Below are positions 34,577 through 41,551 of a stretch of 64,000 bases of DNA, in pieces. The stretch is from a virus. How positions within the stretch are numbered: the first letter of the stretch is position 1; every line of letters begins with the position of its first letter. The translations under genes and the position numbers were made by a program. Location: positions 16,458 through 80,457 of the IMG/VR virus record IMGVR_UViG_3300035145_001165; one strand, written 5' to 3'. The notes under the pieces are model-generated. The model was not told where the DNA came from. It saw only the letters and a list, made by a program, of their open reading frames with translations, and did no database searches.

Positions 34577-35312
34577 TGTAACCTTGGTTGATCTTGGAGA
34601 CCAGATACGATCTAACCAGACCAGACCTTACAATATCCTCAATGCCGAATTCAACCTTCGACACTTCGGGCATACCCTCAAGGATTTGCATAAAATCTAG
34701 AATGCCAGTGCGCTCTGTGACCTTTTGGAGGTCGGTTTGGGTGGCGTCTCCAGCAAACATAATCTTGCTGTTCTCACCAACCCTAGTGATTATACTATCA
34801 AGTTCGTGAAAATTCAAGTTCTGAAATTCATCAACTATAACAATAGCATTATCAAGAGTCGTACCCCTAAGGAAAGAAGTAGACCAGAAGCTAATAGTTT
34901 CTTGACGTTGTAGGTCGTCATAGAGTGTGTCAAATTCCTTATCAGTATACATCGAGAACATATGCTTCACCATATTCTTATAAGGAATCTGGTAAAGAAA
35001 GCTCTTGTCGTCGTGTGTTCCAGGAAGGAAACCAATCTCTCTGGTTGCTACTAAAGAGCGAACTAGATAAACCTTTTCGTAAGGAGAATCTTCAGAGAGA
35101 CATTCTTTTAGTGCGTTATAAAGAAGACAGAAAGTTTTTCCTGTGCCTGCTGCTCCATATGCTACTAGGTTTTGACCTTTGGCGTACTCCTCCCAAACTT
35201 TCTCTTGGTTATCTGTAAGAGGTTCGATGTTACGCAGCAGTGAAGTATTAATCGGTTTTGATCTTTTCATCTGCTTAGTTGAAAGAACTGTTGGCGACTT
35301 CTTTCTCGGCAT
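34563..35312 (-). CDS. phoH: PhoH-like ATPase
   Basis: A 249-residue protein. Walker A is GAAGTGKT (53-60), Walker B IVIVDEFQN (157-165), sensor-like FAGDATQTDL. The RGTTLDNA motif before Walker B is characteristic of PhoH. PhoH is a common marine phage gene, often assumed to be phosphate-stress related, but its true role is unresolved (RNA-related ATPase is likely). No Pho box is evident at its start. Confidence 0.9.
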   Translation of the reverse strand: MPRKKSPTVLSTKQMKRSKPINTSLLRNIEPLTDNQEKVWEEYAKGQNLVAYGAAGTGKTFCLLYNALKECLSEDSPYEKVYLVRSLVATREIGFLPGTHDDKSFLYQIPYKNMVKHMFSMYTDKEFDTLYDDLQRQETISFWSTSFLRGTTLDNAIVIVDEFQNLNFHELDSIITRVGENSKIMFAGDATQTDLQKVTERTGILDFMQILEGMPEVSKVEFGIEDIVRSGLVRSYLVSKINQGYNEKI

Positions 35313-35320
35313 AGAATTGA

Positions 35321-35557
35321 TTACTTGTAGGGTTTAACGTTAGATCCAGGAACTTGGGAAACTTTTTGGAGAACTTCATTCCAGCCTCCATCAGTTTTGT
35401 TTCTCCAATCACCCACTTCACCTAAACCAGCGACGCCTTTAGACCAATCTTTATCCCAGTCGGGATTGTCTTTTCGCCACTGTTCATAGGCAGATAGCGA
35501 AAGATTTAATTCTTTTCTTTCACCTGTAGTATTGTTTTTTACTGGATAAATCGGCAT
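35321..35557 (-). CDS. Small conserved protein with MPxYxxxNxxTGE start
   Basis: A 78-residue protein starting MPIYPVKNNTTGERKELNLSLSAYEQW. The same start pattern opens the next gene upstream (MPQYEFNNKETGES...). Both look like FmdB-type zinc-ribbon proteins that have lost the cysteines. The C-terminus is Gly/Trp-rich. Function unknown. A CTAAATA motif lies only ~4-11 nt before the ATG, too close for a normal leader. Confidence 0.6.
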   Translation of the reverse strand: MPIYPVKNNTTGERKELNLSLSAYEQWRKDNPDWDKDWSKGVAGLGEVGDWRNKTDGGWNEVLQKVSQVPGSNVKPYK

Positions 35558-35570
35558 AACTATTTAGACC

Positions 35571-36284
35571 TCATTGAGCTTCGTGGGGATCGTAATCAGG
35601 ATTCATTGCTTCGTACTCACGTTTTTTATCTTTGTGGATACGAACAGTATCTTCATCAGCAGAATCTTTATATGCTTCAGCGTGTTCTTCAGTGAAACCG
35701 ACTTCCCACGGCATTAGTTGCTGAGAACCAAGAGTAGGTTTGATAGGATCACGACTATCAAGACCCTTCATATTCATACGATTTTCAACAGCGCGGCGAC
35801 TGTTACCTTCTTCCGCCTCCTGCATCTCTTCGTACTGACGTTGCTCCTCGATAGTGATAGGTTCATTAGAAGTAACACTATCAACGTGGAAATCTTTTTC
35901 AGAACCACCACCAAGAAACTTAGGTGCACCAGTAATATAACCGTGCTCCTCGATATCTTTTTGGAAGTGACTGATTTTATTCTTACGTTTGTCAGTTACT
36001 TTATACCGAGTATAGTTCTCGGTAGGATCTGTAGTATCTGACCAAGATGCAGGTTGTGCTGGTACAAATTTAGGATCCTTCTCCTCCACAGTTCTAGTCT
36101 GGTTATCCATATCAGGATAACTAGGGAAGGACTCATCACTTTTAAATTGCAAGTACCTGAGTTTGCCAGGTGCTACACAGAGGTTAGGATTCTGACGGAG
36201 AAAATCTTCTAATCCCTCTAGAGATAAGAACAGTTCACCTACAGACTCACCAGTCTCTTTGTTGTTGAATTCGTATTGAGGCAT
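35571..36284 (-). CDS. Conserved cyanophage hypothetical protein
   Basis: A 237-residue, acidic, low-complexity protein. The N-terminal ~45 residues (MPQYEFNNKETGESVGELFLSLEGLEDFL) are paralogous to the 78-residue neighbour. The rest is Glu/Lys/Asp-rich and probably disordered, with PMEVGFTEEHAEAYKDSADEDT-like charged segments. It may be a scaffold or internal protein, but nothing proves that. TAATG-type overlap with the downstream end of the oxygenase gene. Confidence 0.6.
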   Translation of the reverse strand: MPQYEFNNKETGESVGELFLSLEGLEDFLRQNPNLCVAPGKLRYLQFKSDESFPSYPDMDNQTRTVEEKDPKFVPAQPASWSDTTDPTENYTRYKVTDKRKNKISHFQKDIEEHGYITGAPKFLGGGSEKDFHVDSVTSNEPITIEEQRQYEEMQEAEEGNSRRAVENRMNMKGLDSRDPIKPTLGSQQLMPWEVGFTEEHAEAYKDSADEDTVRIHKDKKREYEAMNPDYDPHEAQ

Positions 36285-36931
36285 CAGAATTTCATCACCG
36301 TAATATATCTAGGTTCGTAAGCAGCAGTCACAGGAGGTCTAGCAGAGTGGGGAATCCGACCATCAAATGATACCACTCTTCCTGCTTTAGGAAGAACCGA
36401 TTTGATAATGTTGTCATCAAAATCATAGAAGACAGTCTCGCCACCCCAGTCGCGATGCCACTTGGAATTAGTGTAGAACATCACGGTACGATTCTTCTCG
36501 TCTAGATTATCGATGTGCGCCTTAGGGCGGTCCATAGAGCGCAGCATATTGGTATAGACGTTTCCGAGCATCTCATACGGAGGGAGAGGACAGACGCCTT
36601 CTAGCGCCTGGTAGAGTGCTCTGCAGAGGTCTTCGTCTTCCTTGCTGCACTCAGGTGCACCCTTGTGGATGCGTGTCCAATACTTATCAGCAGCGGGGAT
36701 GGTGTTGCCATCAGTAAGTTGCTGCTGTTGAGCAATGAGAGAACGCTTAAATTCCTCGACCTCTTCGGGAGACCGAGGAATACGGAGGAAGCTCTTCGCC
36801 TCCTCTAGTTTTCCTGCATCGTTAGAACGTTGCAGGACATAGAACTGACGTGACAAGAACTGAAAGATATCAATACAAGCACGTTCGTCTATGACATTAT
36901 CATATACTTTGATGTCGTTCAGGAAGTCCAT
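36284..36931 (-). CDS. 2OG-Fe(II) oxygenase
   Basis: A 215-residue prolyl-hydroxylase-like protein. Ligands: H139-x-D141 (KAHIDN), distal H195 (GRIPHSARPP), with the strand HRDWGGETVFYDF between and a final RYITVMKF strand. It overlaps the ThyX gene end by 13 nt. The substrate is unknown. This protein is of a type seen next to thyX in other cyanophages, as far as I recall. Confidence 0.82.
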   Translation of the reverse strand: MDFLNDIKVYDNVIDERACIDIFQFLSRQFYVLQRSNDAGKLEEAKSFLRIPRSPEEVEEFKRSLIAQQQQLTDGNTIPAADKYWTRIHKGAPECSKEDEDLCRALYQALEGVCPLPPYEMLGNVYTNMLRSMDRPKAHIDNLDEKNRTVMFYTNSKWHRDWGGETVFYDFDDNIIKSVLPKAGRVVSFDGRIPHSARPPVTAAYEPRYITVMKF

Positions 36932-37560
36932 TCTAATGCTTCAGATACTGTAGGAAATTGTTCAACAAAGATCTGCTTGCAGGAATTAGCAAGATCCATA
37001 TGTTCTTTCTGAGTTCCGTTAGCGGATCTCAAAGTTATGTAGTGGATCCACGATCGCACTGATCCTGACATATAGATTTTTGTGGGCACGGCGAGGGGAA
37101 GCACAAAACGCGAACACTCCTTTGCGATTCCTTTGGCAAGCATTTGTTGATACAGATCCATTGCTTCTGCAAAGTGCTTTTGAATTAAAATCTCAAAGTG
37201 CTGCTTGGTAAAAGGATCAACATCATCAATAGAATTCTGTCTGTTCTTAGTATCCTGAGAACGAAGATCAAACATAGGAATTCTTTCTGCCAACATAGAG
37301 CTGTCAGCATACCGCTGGGAAAACTCTTGATATGTGAACGAACGGTGGCGCAGCACTTGAGCTGCGATACCCCTGGTAGTTTCCAGTTCCAGAGTCATAA
37401 ATGCCTGCTCGAATACAGACCAGTGGTTGTGCTTAATGCAGTAACCTAGAAGCTTAGCGTAGTTAGGATTCTCCTGGTTATTTGGATTCGACACACGTGC
37501 CACGTATGCCATTGTAGATTCAGCGTCGGGCGTAACAGAGATCAGTCGTGCAGTATTCAT
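36919..37560 (-). CDS. thyX: Flavin-dependent thymidylate synthase ThyX
   Basis: A 213-residue protein, normal ThyX length. The signature RHRSFTYQEFSQRY (71-84) fits the RHR-x7-S/E-x-S-x-R ThyX motif. LRSANGTQKEHMDLA near the C-terminus provides the FAD/dUMP site. It converts dUMP to dTMP using methylene-THF and FAD, supplying dTTP with NrdAB. Overlaps its neighbours by 4 and 13 nt, so co-transcribed with oxygenases. Confidence 0.93.
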   Translation of the reverse strand: MNTARLISVTPDAESTMAYVARVSNPNNQENPNYAKLLGYCIKHNHWSVFEQAFMTLELETTRGIAAQVLRHRSFTYQEFSQRYADSSMLAERIPMFDLRSQDTKNRQNSIDDVDPFTKQHFEILIQKHFAEAMDLYQQMLAKGIAKECSRFVLPLAVPTKIYMSGSVRSWIHYITLRSANGTQKEHMDLANSCKQIFVEQFPTVSEALEWTS

Positions 37561-38207
37561 CGAGAGAGGCGAAGGCGATAGATTCCAGTGTCTAGTTCAG
37601 AGGGAACGAAGTTCATCGAGATAGAAACCCTACGGACATCTTCCTGTAGGATTTTTGTTTCGTGTGTAATGTTACTAGGCCAGAGGAACAGTATACTCTC
37701 TTCTGGCATCATAGTCAAGGACTCAGCGTTGTACTTAGAAGGACCCTTCGGCATAGCAGAAAGGTATGGTGATGTCTTCTCTATTGATGGTGAGTGGAAA
37801 CTCAGTCCTGTAGATCCTTGAGGAAAGTTCAGGTAGTATGTACCCGAGACGAAGCAGTTAGCGTGACTATGTTTATACTGCCAACCACCCTTGGTAGTAA
37901 CGTTGACCCAACAGTCAGTAATGAAATGTTCCTTAGTAACATCCCACTTGTATACGTTTTGGGTGTAATCAACGTAAGATTTCGATAGAAACTTCTTGAA
38001 CTCATCTAGGATAGGTTCTTCTTCATCTAAGAAGTTTTCTCCTGTGGTGTTCCAGAAATGAAAGATGTCAGGTGATATGGGAGAACCATCAATCTGTCTA
38101 CCCTTAATTAATCTACGAACAGTATCTTTTAATTCATCGTGTTTGTCATCATCCCACTTGTAGATACCTAGAGGGACGGGAAATAAATCTACAACCTCAA
38201 CTCTCAT
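37557..38207 (-). CDS. 2OG-Fe(II) oxygenase, Oxy_5-like (tandem copy 1)
   Basis: 216 residues from the ATG at 38207; an ATG 27 nt further upstream is possible, but it would lengthen the overlap. Core: YKHSHANCFVSGTYYLNFPQG (H-x-H), STGLSFHSPS, EESILFLWPSNITHETK, RRVSISMNF. The downstream neighbour in transcription is ThyX; the upstream neighbour is a paralog with the same motifs, so the pair arose by duplication. Substrate unknown. Confidence 0.82.
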   Translation of the reverse strand: MRVEVVDLFPVPLGIYKWDDDKHDELKDTVRRLIKGRQIDGSPISPDIFHFWNTTGENFLDEEEPILDEFKKFLSKSYVDYTQNVYKWDVTKEHFITDCWVNVTTKGGWQYKHSHANCFVSGTYYLNFPQGSTGLSFHSPSIEKTSPYLSAMPKGPSKYNAESLTMMPEESILFLWPSNITHETKILQEDVRRVSISMNFVPSELDTGIYRLRLSR

Positions 38208-38880
38208 CACGTACGACTCGATAATTATATGCACCTGCTGAAAGTTGTGCAGGCATAAAGTTCATAGAAATACTAGTCCTGGTGGCACCCTTTTGTGTAG
38301 GTGCTGTCAGGTGTGCGATATTACCTGGCCACAGCAACAGGTAACTCTCTTGACAGTCACCATACCACTGAGTAGAACTGTAAGGTGTGGTCTTGACAGT
38401 ATCAAAACCAATGTAGGGTCTTCCTGGTTGTGAAGTAGGATTCATAAACAAGATAGGACCAGCACCGTCTTCCATATGAAGATAGTAAGTACCAGATACA
38501 AAAGCATTAGCGTGAGTGTGGATCACTTGCTGCCCACCTTCCTTGGTGATGTTAACCCAGCAGTCAGTGATCGACGCTTCTTTCACAACATTCCATCCAC
38601 AAAGATCAATAACATAATCTTCATAGCACTTTTCTATCCAACGTCCAAATTCTACAAGGACTTTATCTTCTTTGTTATCATTAAGAAGATGTTCGTTAGA
38701 GTGCTGATAGAAGTGGAACATATTTTGTGACCACTCACTCGGACCCTCACGAACTTTGGCAATGGCGCGACGAACAGAATTCTTTAGTGCGTCGTGGAGT
38801 TCGGAATCGAGTTTGTAATAACCAATAGCAGTAGAAAATATCTGCTCTACTTTTTCACGTTCAACTCCTTCACGAATCAT
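38197..38880 (-). CDS. 2OG-Fe(II) oxygenase, Oxy_5-like (tandem copy 2)
   Basis: About 227 residues from ATG 38880 (38886 also possible). Core: VIHTHANAFVSGTYYLHMEDG (H-x-H), GPILFMNPTS, ESYLLLWPGNIAHLTAP, TRTSISMNFMPAQL. The N-terminus EKVEQIFSTAIGYYKLDSELH resembles copy 1 (DLFPVPLGIYKWDDDKHD). Shared motifs across the whole length indicate paralogy. It overlaps copy 1 by 11 nt. Confidence 0.82.
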   Translation of the reverse strand: MIREGVEREKVEQIFSTAIGYYKLDSELHDALKNSVRRAIAKVREGPSEWSQNMFHFYQHSNEHLLNDNKEDKVLVEFGRWIEKCYEDYVIDLCGWNVVKEASITDCWVNITKEGGQQVIHTHANAFVSGTYYLHMEDGAGPILFMNPTSQPGRPYIGFDTVKTTPYSSTQWYGDCQESYLLLWPGNIAHLTAPTQKGATRTSISMNFMPAQLSAGAYNYRVVRDES

Positions 38881-39055
38881 AACCAAAACCTTTTTCTACT
38901 TTGCGGCGTCGTTGTTTTTCTTTTAGTTGTTGTTTAGCAACCTTAAGTTGCATTTTCATATACTGAAGTTCTTCATCAGTATAAAGTTCAGGGCGAGTGT
39001 CGGCAACTTTAAGTGCTGCTTTCGCCAGTCTGATCTGGTCTTTGAGTCGGGTCAT
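38870..39055 (-). CDS. Small basic helical protein (61 aa)
   Basis: The open frame extends upstream, but that part lies inside another gene. The likely start is the ATG at 39055 (MTRLKDQIRLAKAALKVADTRPELY). The protein is helical and highly basic at the end (QLKEKQRRRKVEKG). It overlaps its upstream neighbour by 47 nt and the oxygenase by ~11 nt. Not recognised. A nucleic-acid-binding role is possible but unsupported. Confidence 0.55.
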   Translation of the reverse strand: MTRLKDQIRLAKAALKVADTRPELYTDEELQYMKMQLKVAKQQLKEKQRRRKVEKGFGYDS

Positions 39056-39269
39056 AGTAGGCTTTGTAATATGCAACGATTCCGCTGGAGATCTTATGAC
39101 CCTGTGAGATCCAGTCGTGACAACACTCGTAGATTGCCTGTCCATTATTAGGAATGGTATCACCACCAAACTTCTTCAACAAAATTGCTAGGCACTCTTG
39201 CCGCAACTTCATCTTGTGATCGGAGTAACGCCAGTCAGTCAGGGATTCCATCGTCATCGTTGATTTCAT
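39009..39269 (-). CDS. Hypothetical protein
   Basis: An 86-residue protein with several candidate starts (ATG at 39269, 39257, 39251). The conserved-looking part is KMKLRQECLAILLKKFGGDTIPNNGQAIYECCHDWISQGHKISSGIVAYYKAYY, with a CC pair. Overlaps both neighbours. Unknown function. Confidence 0.6.
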   Translation of the reverse strand: MKSTMTMESLTDWRYSDHKMKLRQECLAILLKKFGGDTIPNNGQAIYECCHDWISQGHKISSGIVAYYKAYYDPTQRPDQTGESST

Positions 39270-39456
39270 TATAAGTGAGGGAATTTTTAAACAAATCCTC
39301 GTACTTTACGTTGAGGTAACTGGGACTTCCTTTAGTCTCTCCACCCATAGGAGGAGTATATGCGTCTGGATCAGAGTAAATTTCAGACTCCAGGGCATTC
39401 ACTAAGGACTTGAGATTCTTCAGGATTAGCTTGAGGCGTTCCCGATCGGGTTCCAT
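39235..39456 (-). CDS. Hypothetical acidic protein
   Basis: 73 residues from the ATG at 39456 (MEPDRERLKLILKNLKSLVNALESEIY). A longer in-frame ATG at 39516 would start inside the terminator and promoter and is rejected. The C-terminus is acidic (NEINDDDGIPD). It is first in the small-gene operon driven by the promoter at 39478-39506. Confidence 0.6.
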   Translation of the reverse strand: MEPDRERLKLILKNLKSLVNALESEIYSDPDAYTPPMGGETKGSPSYLNVKYEDLFKNSLTYNEINDDDGIPD

Positions 39457-39477
39457 AAGACCTGTTCGTTTAAGTAT

Positions 39478-39506
39478 ATAGTAGCACAAAAAAAGAGGGG
39501 TGACAA
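39478..39506 (-). promoter_or_regulatory. sigma70-like promoter with -35 in terminator loop
   Basis: Minus strand TTGTCA (39501-39506), 17-bp spacer, TACTAT (39478-39483), 22 nt before the ATG at 39456. The -35 box coincides with the loop of the upstream gene's terminator. Confidence 0.6.
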
Positions 39507-39512
39507 CCCCTC
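39488..39512 (-). terminator. Intrinsic terminator GAGGGGT-TGTC-ACCCCTC-T7
   Basis: 7-bp stem (39495-39501 with 39506-39512), 4-nt loop, then T7 on the minus strand. It directly follows the stop of the 52-residue gene. Classic rho-independent layout. Confidence 0.75.
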
Positions 39513-39671
39513 TCAAGAACTGATCTTCCAGTTTTTATTGCCACGTGACTTGAGATCAACCCACTTGGCATAGTGTACACCACGGTACGTTAAGAACGCG
39601 AATGTTCTATCTGGATCGTGTTTAGCAGGATCATAGTCTGGAAGGTCATATTGAAATCTGACCTTCAGCAT
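39513..39671 (-). CDS. Small protein with YRG motif (52 aa)
   Basis: ATG at 39671, stop TGA just before the terminator. It starts MLKVRFQYDLPDYDPAK, contains FAFLTYRGVHYAKW and ends basic (KSRGNKNWKISS). The TYRGVxY segment matches DUF4278-type repeats shared with its neighbour. Cyanobacterial DUF4278 proteins are common and uncharacterised. Codon pattern and the terminator placement support a real gene. Confidence 0.6.
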   Translation of the reverse strand: MLKVRFQYDLPDYDPAKHDPDRTFAFLTYRGVHYAKWVDLKSRGNKNWKISS

Positions 39672-39680
39672 TACCTATCC

Positions 39681-39848
39681 TCACTTGGTATAGGTATGAC
39701 CTCTATAGCAGAAAGTACCGTGTACCTCGTCAGCATCACCTTGCTTGCACTCAAACTTGACACCGCGATAGGTAGTCATAGCAATCTGTGCATCGTGGAG
39801 AGCTGCTGCTTTCTTGATCTGCTTTTTGATTAGAGTAAGTGTGTTCAT
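39681..39848 (-). CDS. DUF4278-like YRG protein (55 aa)
   Basis: ATG at 39848. N-terminal helix MNTLTLIKKQIKKAAALHDAQIAM, then TTYRGVKFECKQ and GTFCYRGHTYTK: two YRG units as in DUF4278. C31 area and C near residue 48 are the only cysteines. It stops 9 nt before the 52-residue neighbour starts. Function unknown. The family is shared with cyanobacteria, which hints at host origin. Confidence 0.65.
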   Translation of the reverse strand: MNTLTLIKKQIKKAAALHDAQIAMTTYRGVKFECKQGDADEVHGTFCYRGHTYTK

Positions 39849-39885
39849 TGTACTGAAATAATAGGGTTGGTTAAAACCCGTTCCT

Positions 39886-40146
39886 TCAGTCGTTTGCGTC
39901 CCAATAGTGACTACACTCAGGCACGGATTCCTTTACGGTCTCCACTAACTCCACAACAATGTGAGGAGGAACCTCTGCTCTGTTCTTTTGGATCCTGAGC
40001 ACTAATGCATCAGCATCAGAACAGATCATATTTGCATAGAGTAAAAACTCAACCATTGGGATGAACGCTCCGTTCCGCGACTTACTTGCGTCCTCAGGTA
40101 AAGGTACCGCTACATTGACCTTCCACTTTTGTCTTGAGATATCCAA
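39886..40146 (-). CDS. Hypothetical protein
   Basis: An 86-residue protein (KVNVAVPLPEDASKSRNGAFIPMVEFLLYANMICSDADALVLRIQ, acidic end). It overlaps the 66-residue gene by 53 nt, which is long for this genome, so the true start may be downstream. Not recognised. Confidence 0.5.
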   Translation of the reverse strand: MDISRQKWKVNVAVPLPEDASKSRNGAFIPMVEFLLYANMICSDADALVLRIQKNRAEVPPHIVVELVETVKESVPECSHYWDAND

Positions 40147-40294
40147 TCAGATTCCACTTAGATCGTTGATCTAGGTTGGGATCCATTTGAATCTCCACTC
40201 GACGTTGGAGGAACCTTTCACAGGACATATGCCAACCATAAGGATTGGCGTCATCGTGATGGGCAAGGGTCAATGCCAACAGCAGACTTACCAT
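40094..40294 (-). CDS. Hypothetical protein, possible secreted start
   Basis: A 66-residue protein. A short hydrophobic start (MVSLLLALTLAHHDD) could be a signal peptide or membrane anchor. It is followed by NPYGWHMSCERFLQRRVEIQMDPNLDQRSKW. It is first in a transcription unit, with a near-consensus promoter 18 nt upstream. Common in cyanophages as far as I recall, with unknown function. Confidence 0.6.
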   Translation of the reverse strand: MVSLLLALTLAHHDDANPYGWHMSCERFLQRRVEIQMDPNLDQRSKWNLIGYLKTKVEGQCSGTFT

Positions 40295-40311
40295 TGGATG
40301 AACGTACAGAC

Positions 40312-40341
40312 ATTATACGATGTCTTGTACTATGTAGTCAA
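40312..40341 (-). promoter_or_regulatory. sigma70-like promoter
   Basis: Minus strand TTGACT (40336-40341), 18-bp spacer, TATAAT (40312-40317), 18 nt before the ATG at 40294. A 9-bp palindrome sits 4 nt upstream of the -35 box. Confidence 0.75.
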
Positions 40342-40345
40342 GGTG

Positions 40346-40367
40346 TTTGGTATACTACTATACCAAA
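40346..40367. repeat. Operator-like palindrome TTTGGTATA-N4-TATACCAAA
   Basis: Perfect 9-bp arms around CTAC, between the stop of the DUF6433-like gene and the -35 box of the next promoter. No T-run follows on the minus strand, so a terminator is unlikely; a protein-binding site is a better guess. Confidence 0.5.
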
Positions 40368-40368
40368 T

Positions 40369-40806
40369 TTATTTTCTGTTTCCCCACTGAACCTTGGGAA
40401 ACGCTGCCTTGACTACGTTCTCGGTGATCCTGTACTTTTTCTTAAGACTTTTATCTTTGGCGAGAAGGAGAACCTCTGCTTCAGACTCGTGTAACCCCTC
40501 CAGGAGACCCACGAACATCGTCTCTCGCTTCAGAGATGTAAGACTATCAGCGCCACCCTTCACGAAGTAGTGGAGCAGTCTGTGCTCTGTGCTGAGGCGT
40601 GCGTGCTCTGTTCCAGCAGGTGCCTCGTTTGGTTTATAAGGAACAGAACCCTCAGGGAGATTAGATTCAATACTTTCATCAAAATTGATGATCAGAATCT
40701 TCCTGAGAGCATCACTGTTATGTTGCTGCAGAAGTTTAATCTTCTGCTCTTTTGTCTTAGCGTTGCTAACTTTTTGAAGGACTTCGGAAACTAATAATTC
40801 AGCCAT
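40369..40806 (-). CDS. DUF6433 family phage protein
   Basis: A 145-residue protein with VLQKVSNAKTKEQKIKLLQQHNSDALRKILIINFDESIESNLPEGSVPYKPNEAPAGTEH and RETMFVGLLEGLHESEAEVLLLAKDKSL near the end. I recognise it as the DUF6433-type protein widespread in T4-like phages. Function unknown. A CATAAATA late motif lies 18 nt upstream. The length is normal for the family. Confidence 0.75.
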   Translation of the reverse strand: MAELLVSEVLQKVSNAKTKEQKIKLLQQHNSDALRKILIINFDESIESNLPEGSVPYKPNEAPAGTEHARLSTEHRLLHYFVKGGADSLTSLKRETMFVGLLEGLHESEAEVLLLAKDKSLKKKYRITENVVKAAFPKVQWGNRK

Positions 40807-40823
40807 AGTAAAAGATTTTCTAG

Positions 40824-40830
40824 TATTTAT
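40824..40830 (-). promoter_or_regulatory. Late-type motif ATAAATA
   Basis: CATAAATAC on the minus strand, 18 nt before the ATG at 40806, overlapping the stop region of the membrane protein gene. Confidence 0.45.
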
Positions 40831-41054
40831 GCCTCGTCTTCTTCCTCGTAATCCTCGAAGGTGAGAGAAAGAAGTTCGCCAGTATATGCTCTACCTTTAG
40901 AGTCATACATCTCGGGATGATCAAACGGTTCCTCCGCTTCACCCCCATTAAGTGAGAAAACTACATCGTTTCCTACCCAACCAATGATGCCTCCTAGAAC
41001 AAAAAAGATCACACAAGAGACAGCAGAGAAAAATAGTGTAATGGATACTGGCAT
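40827..41054 (-). CDS. Small membrane protein
   Basis: 75 residues from ATG 41054, chosen over the longer frame because an AAGGAG ribosome site lies 8 nt upstream. One transmembrane helix (ITLFFSAVSCVIFFVLGGIIGWVG) then an acidic cytoplasmic or lumenal tail (GGEAEEPFDHPEMY... EDYEEEDEA). Starts 4 nt after the 55-residue gene. Not recognised beyond being a cyanophage type. Confidence 0.65.
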   Translation of the reverse strand: MPVSITLFFSAVSCVIFFVLGGIIGWVGNDVVFSLNGGEAEEPFDHPEMYDSKGRAYTGELLSLTFEDYEEEDEA

Positions 41055-41058
41055 CGAA

Positions 41059-41226
41059 TTACTCCTTGTTAATATCCTCCCACTCAATACTAAACTGGAG
41101 ATAGTACTTTTTATGGAAGAGTTTGATGTTGGGGTTAAAAGCGAACCCCTTACGCTCTACCCTGGGTTCGGGTTTCTTAGACCTCCTAAGCATCAACTCT
41201 ATGCCCTTATTTATCTTGGAACTCAT
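41059..41226 (-). CDS. Small basic protein (55 aa)
   Basis: ATG at 41226 overlaps the glutaredoxin stop (ATGA); stop TAA is 4 nt before the next gene's ATG. Sequence begins MSSKINKGIELMLRRSKKPEPRVERKG and ends YYLQFSIEWEDINKE. Basic N-terminus and beta-like C-terminus. The tight packing on both sides supports it. Unknown function. Confidence 0.65.
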   Translation of the reverse strand: MSSKINKGIELMLRRSKKPEPRVERKGFAFNPNIKLFHKKYYLQFSIEWEDINKE

Positions 41227-41483
41227 ACAAATCCTTGCGCTTGGAAATACTTTGCAGTCTCGACAAGACCACCAAGTTGTTGTCCTTTAAAGACAACTTG
41301 AGGGAAGGTAATAGATTCTTTATCAAAGACTTCTAGGATCTGTTGCTTAGTAGCATCCTTACCAAGTTTGATCTCAACGTATTCAAACCCAGCACGTTCC
41401 ATAAGTTCTTTAACCATCTTGCAATACTTACAAGCGGACATAGTATAGATGACAATAGTGTCTTCCATTAAAAAGGAGGGCAT
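41223..41483 (-). CDS. grx: Glutaredoxin
   Basis: About 80-86 residues. Motifs: IVIYTMSACKYCKMV (dithiol active site C-K-Y-C), ITFPQVVFKGQQLGGL (cis-Pro and GSH-binding GG). It would reduce NrdAB or other thiols. Two starts exist: ATG 41483 with a good GGAGG site but inside a terminator-like hairpin, and ATG 41468 just after the T-run. The first is reported because only it has a ribosome site. It is downstream of psbD. Confidence 0.88.
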   Translation of the reverse strand: MPSFLMEDTIVIYTMSACKYCKMVKELMERAGFEYVEIKLGKDATKQQILEVFDKESITFPQVVFKGQQLGGLVETAKYFQAQGFV

Positions 41484-41499
41484 TTGCCCTCCAAGTATA
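41470..41499 (-). terminator. psbD terminator overlapping glutaredoxin start and a -10 box
   Basis: Minus strand GGAGGGC-AAAT-GCCCTCC (41475-41492) followed by T5. The loop contains the ATG at 41483 and the 5' arm its Shine-Dalgarno. TATACT (41494-41499, preceded by TGC) lies immediately upstream. Hence terminator, start site and -10 box share 30 bp. Confidence 0.6.
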
Positions 41500-41551
41500 G
41501 CACAGGTTTACTGGATTTTGCCAGCACCTATTAGCGGCGACGACACTTTAT

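Noticed and set aside
35562-35568. CTAAATA as a late promoter for the 78-residue gene
   Set aside because: Its 3' end is about 4 nt before the ATG, so the transcript would begin at or after the start codon. All other motifs accepted here lie 18 nt or more away.
38870-39169. Full 99-residue version of the small basic protein
   Set aside because: The N-terminal 38 residues lie inside the upstream gene in another frame and look non-coding; the ATG at 39055 is preferred.
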